Source: Rummeliibacillus pycnus_B (GTDB taxonomy: Bacteria > Bacillota > Bacilli > Bacillales_A > Planococcaceae). From it: DNA of 64,000 bases. The translations under genes were made by a program, and so were the position numbers. Positions 61,387-64,000 of the stretch are shown piece after piece. Position 1 is the first letter of the stretch. Each line of letters starts with the position of its first letter. The notes under the pieces are model-generated. The model was not told where the DNA came from and did no database searches. It saw nothing but the letters and a program-made list of their open reading frames with translations. The stretch is taken from NCBI RefSeq assembly GCF_050459865.1, contig NZ_JBCMNM010000031.1, forward strand, positions 21,139 to 85,138, written 5' to 3'.

Positions 61387-63537
61387 TTACACTGTTTCTT
61401 CTAACGGCTCCTGAGAAACTTGAACCTCACCACATACGGATTTTTCTAGTAATTCAGCAATATCATATGTGCCAACTTGCTCTTCTACCTCTTTTGCTTT
61501 TGTACCATCTGATAGCATCGTTAAGCAATAAGGACAGCCAGAAGAAATAATTGTAGGATTCACTGCTAATGCTTGCTCTGTACGTGCTACATTGATTCGA
61601 TTACCAACATGTTCTTCCATCCACATTAACCCGCCACCTGCGCCACAGCACATAGCCGTATCACGGTTGCGTTCCATTTCTACGAGTTTGACACCTGGAA
61701 TTGATTTTAATATTTCACGTGGTGCATCATACACATCGTTGTAACGACCTAAGTAACAAGAATCATGGAATGTAATCGTCTCATTCACTTCAAACTGAGG
61801 TTTTAAACGGCCTTGTTGTACTAGTTCATATAATAATTCTGTATGGTGATACACTTCTCCACTCCACCCAAAATCACTATATTCATTTTTGAAAATATTA
61901 TATGCATGTGGATCAATTGTTATGATTTTTGTGATTTCTGCTTTTTCAAATTCTTTAATATTTGCTTCAGCAAGTTCTTGGAACAAAAATTCATTTCCTA
62001 AACGTCGTGGTGTATCACCTGAGTTCTTTTCTTTATTACCTAGAATCGCAAATTTTACGCCTGCTTCATTCATCAAGTGAGCAAATGATAAGGCAATTTT
62101 TTGCGAACGATTATCGAAAGATCCCATAGAGCCTACCCAGAATAGATATTCAATTTCTTCACCAGCTTTTGAAGCTTCTTTCACTGTAGGAATATACACA
62201 TCAGGGCGTGCATCTCTCCAGTTTTCTTTTTCTTTTCGATTGATACCCCATGGATTTCCTTGTCGTTCGATATTCGTCATTGCACGCTGCGCATCTGGAT
62301 TTACACGTCCTTCGGTCATTGTTAAATAACGGCGAAGGTCGATAATTTTGTCTACATGTTCATTCATTACAGGGCATTGATCTTCACAGTTACGGCAAGT
62401 TGTACAAGCCCAGATTTCCTCTTCTGTAATGACATCTCCGATTAATGAAGGGCTATAGACATCCTCGATTGTTGCACCTTCTGCACCTGCAGCAATAGCA
62501 AGCTGATTGCCTTGTGTGTTTTTGAACATCATTTTCGGCACCCATGGTTGTTGATGTGTTTGCACGGCACCTGTAAATGTTAAATGGTCACGTAGTTTGG
62601 TGATTAAGTCCATTGGTGAAAGCATTTTGCCTGTACCGCTTGCAGGACACATATTTGTACAGCGTCCGCATTCTACGCAAGAATAGAGATCAATTAATTG
62701 AAGTTGAGTGAAGTCCTGTATTTTCCCTACCCCAAAGGACGGCATTTCTTCTTCATCTGAACCTTCATCTTCTTTTTCTAATGCTTCGAAATCAATCGGT
62801 GTTAACTTCCCAACTGGTGTTAAACGATTAAAGTAAACGTTTGCAGGACCAGCGATTAAATGTGCATGCTTAGATTGTGGAACATACACTAAAAATGTTA
62901 ATAGAATGACTAAATGAATCCACCACATGATAAAGAACACAGCTACTGCAGCAGCAGGTGGAAGGAATCCAAATACCGTTCCAATTACAGATGCAACTGG
63001 CTCTGACCAAGTTGCTTCCTCTCCATGCCAGATCATGCCCATACCATTACCTACAAGTACAGAAACCATTAATCCACCAATGAAGATTAGTACAAGACCT
63101 GATTTTAAGCCTCGTTTTAGTCGAACTAGTTTTTCTATATAACGGCGATAAAATGCCCAAACCACTGCAACTAAAATCACGAGCGTCACAATTTCTTGGA
63201 AGAATGTGAAATATGGATATAGTGGCCCAAGTGGTAAATGTGAACCAGGTTTTAAGCCTTTCCAAATAAAATCAATGGCACCTAGTTGTACTAAAATGAA
63301 GCCATAGAAAAACATTACATGGATGGCCCCACTCTTTTTATCCTTTAATAATTTCTTTTGTCCAAAAACATACACCCAAATTTTCTGTAATCTGGCTTTA
63401 ACATCGTTATCAAATTCAACTTTTTTCCCCATTTTGATGAATTGATAGCGTGTCTTCACTAAGTACGTGAATAGCCCTAAACCATATGCGACTACAGCTA
63501 AAAATAAAATCCAATTGATGATTAATAGTGGATTCAT
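61387..63537 (-). CDS. fadF: FadF-type membrane (Fe-S)-binding oxidoreductase
   Basis: 716 residues; SD GGGGGGAAGG. Residues 1-235 hold about six TM helices of the NarI/heme-b type. The cytosolic part has two 4Fe-4S motifs, CVECGRCTNMCP and CTTCRNCEDQCP, and two CCG-type domains (CCGAGGGLM, SGCPYCLTML) like heterodisulfide reductase HdrDE. Predicted to accept electrons from acyl-CoA dehydrogenases through ETF and reduce menaquinone. Matches B. subtilis FadF (YwjF), adjacent to acdA there. Promoter overlaps a FadR-like operator. Confidence 0.93.
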   Translation of the reverse strand: MNPLLIINWILFLAVVAYGLGLFTYLVKTRYQFIKMGKKVEFDNDVKARLQKIWVYVFGQKKLLKDKKSGAIHVMFFYGFILVQLGAIDFIWKGLKPGSHLPLGPLYPYFTFFQEIVTLVILVAVVWAFYRRYIEKLVRLKRGLKSGLVLIFIGGLMVSVLVGNGMGMIWHGEEATWSEPVASVIGTVFGFLPPAAAVAVFFIMWWIHLVILLTFLVYVPQSKHAHLIAGPANVYFNRLTPVGKLTPIDFEALEKEDEGSDEEEMPSFGVGKIQDFTQLQLIDLYSCVECGRCTNMCPASGTGKMLSPMDLITKLRDHLTFTGAVQTHQQPWVPKMMFKNTQGNQLAIAAGAEGATIEDVYSPSLIGDVITEEEIWACTTCRNCEDQCPVMNEHVDKIIDLRRYLTMTEGRVNPDAQRAMTNIERQGNPWGINRKEKENWRDARPDVYIPTVKEASKAGEEIEYLFWVGSMGSFDNRSQKIALSFAHLMNEAGVKFAILGNKEKNSGDTPRRLGNEFLFQELAEANIKEFEKAEITKIITIDPHAYNIFKNEYSDFGWSGEVYHHTELLYELVQQGRLKPQFEVNETITFHDSCYLGRYNDVYDAPREILKSIPGVKLVEMERNRDTAMCCGAGGGLMWMEEHVGNRINVARTEQALAVNPTIISSGCPYCLTMLSDGTKAKEVEEQVGTYDIAELLEKSVCGEVQVSQEPLEETV

Positions 63538-63620
63538 TTTCCTTCCCCCCTAAGTTGCTTCATATGCATTAATTGTTTTTACCAAATAATAGATTTCGAG
63601 AAAATAAATTGTTTTAACTA

Positions 63621-63650
63621 ATTGTAAAATATGAATGAGCATTCAGTCAA
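63621..63650 (-). promoter_or_regulatory. fadF: fadF promoter with embedded FadR-like operator
   Basis: Minus strand TTGACT (63645-63650), 18-bp spacer, TACAAT (63621-63626). The palindromic site TGAATGAGCATTCAGTCA (63632-63649) covers most of the -35 and spacer, so a bound repressor would exclude RNA polymerase. Confidence 0.72.
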
Positions 63651-63886
63651 TCATATTTCAATGTATTTCTATAATAATTTCTCTAAAAATATTATTATTT
63701 CTCACTTAATTAATATTCTCTAAGTTAATTAAATATTCTATCATATTTAGAGATAAATATACTATGTTATTTTTCATAAAACTAGGTTATTCATATAGAT
63801 TAATTTAAAAGGTGTAAGATGCCGGAGGATGAAATAAGATAATTTTCATAATAAGATTTCAATGATTATCAGGGCTGGGTTGGAAC

Positions 63887-63921
63887 TGTTCCCTTTCCTC
63901 GGACAAGCAGGGAAGCCTCCT
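63887..63921. repeat. Truncated left half of the ~100-bp palindromic repeat
   Basis: CTTTCCTCGGACAAGCA and AAGCCTCCT align with the left half of copy 1 (CTTTCCGCGGGCAAGCA, AAGCCTCCT); the right half is missing. Confidence 0.6.
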
Positions 63922-63982
63922 TACGTAGGTACTGAAAAAGTGTTTAAATACAAATATTTATAGTATATATCTGTTATTAGAT

Positions 63983-64000
63983 GAAGTGGAATTAGCTCCG
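63983..64000. repeat. ~100-bp palindromic repeat, copy 3 (cut by window end)
   Basis: GAAGTGGAATTAGCTCCG is identical to the first 18 bases of copy 2 at 57661. The preceding ~55 bp also resemble the flank of copy 2. Confidence 0.75.

Overview
The window reads as core chromosome of a low-G+C, endospore-forming, flagellated Gram-positive bacterium of the order Bacillales. Most of the gene order matches the B. subtilis ywq/ywp-spo-atp-ywl-rho-pyrG-rpoE arc. The many TTG/GTG starts behind strong Shine-Dalgarno sites, the fused isobutyryl-CoA mutase and the ~100-bp palindromic repeats suggest the Lysinibacillus/Solibacillus (Planococcaceae) side of the order; that placement is inferred from gene content and synteny, not from a 16S gene. 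Nearly every gene is on the minus strand; exceptions are ywqB-ywqA, ywpF, ywjG and a small ORF at 5517.

Layout. 1-4260: a secreted bacillopeptidase F-like subtilase, cut by the window edge, with a hairpin-rich leader. 4261-5861: mostly non-coding, with one palindromic repeat and a possible 38-residue membrane protein. 5862-10897: an IDEAL-domain protein, then the overlapping SWIM-protein/SNF2-helicase pair ywqB-ywqA. 11567-13168: an SSB, YwpF and a small lipoprotein. 13479-17319: fabZ, an EpuA-like membrane protein, flhP, flhO and mbl. 17577-21182: sporulation genes spoIIID, spoIIQ and spoIID, plus murAA. 21668-28979: ywzB and the complete F1Fo ATP synthase operon atpIBEFHAGDC. 29482-33864: mnaA, upp, glyA, ywlG, rpiB. 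34580-40848: a chemoreceptor directly behind arginine phosphatase ywlE, then mntP, the Sua5-type t6A synthase, spoIIR, prmC, prfA. 41331-49187: tdk, rpmE, rho, glpX, murAB, tal, fbaA, spo0F, ywjG. 49379-51930: pyrG with a CTP-sensing attenuator, rpoE and an unlisted 52-residue membrane protein. 52341-63537: a fatty-acid/branched-chain acyl-CoA degradation cluster (icmF, TetR regulator, two acyl-CoA dehydrogenases, hydroxyacyl-CoA dehydrogenase, thiolase, FadF-type Fe-S oxidoreductase) with FadR-like operators in front of three transcription units.

How it works together. The central part combines cell-wall precursor synthesis (MurAA, MurAB, MnaA), cell shape (Mbl), energy (ATP synthase) and spore engulfment/sigma-factor signalling (SpoIID, SpoIIQ, SpoIIR, SpoIIID, Spo0F). 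The right end is a self-contained acyl-CoA oxidation module: FadF is predicted to pass acyl-CoA dehydrogenase electrons to the quinone pool, Hbd and thiolase finish beta-oxidation, and IcmF interconverts isobutyryl- and butyryl-CoA so that branched-chain units can enter it. No phage, insertion sequence, CRISPR array, rRNA or tRNA was recognised. The most interesting unexplained signals are non-coding: the hairpin leader of the protease gene, a G+C-rich block between mbl and flhO, the bL31 leader, a family of ~100-bp palindromic repeats, a 43-bp tandem array, and the acyl-CoA operators.
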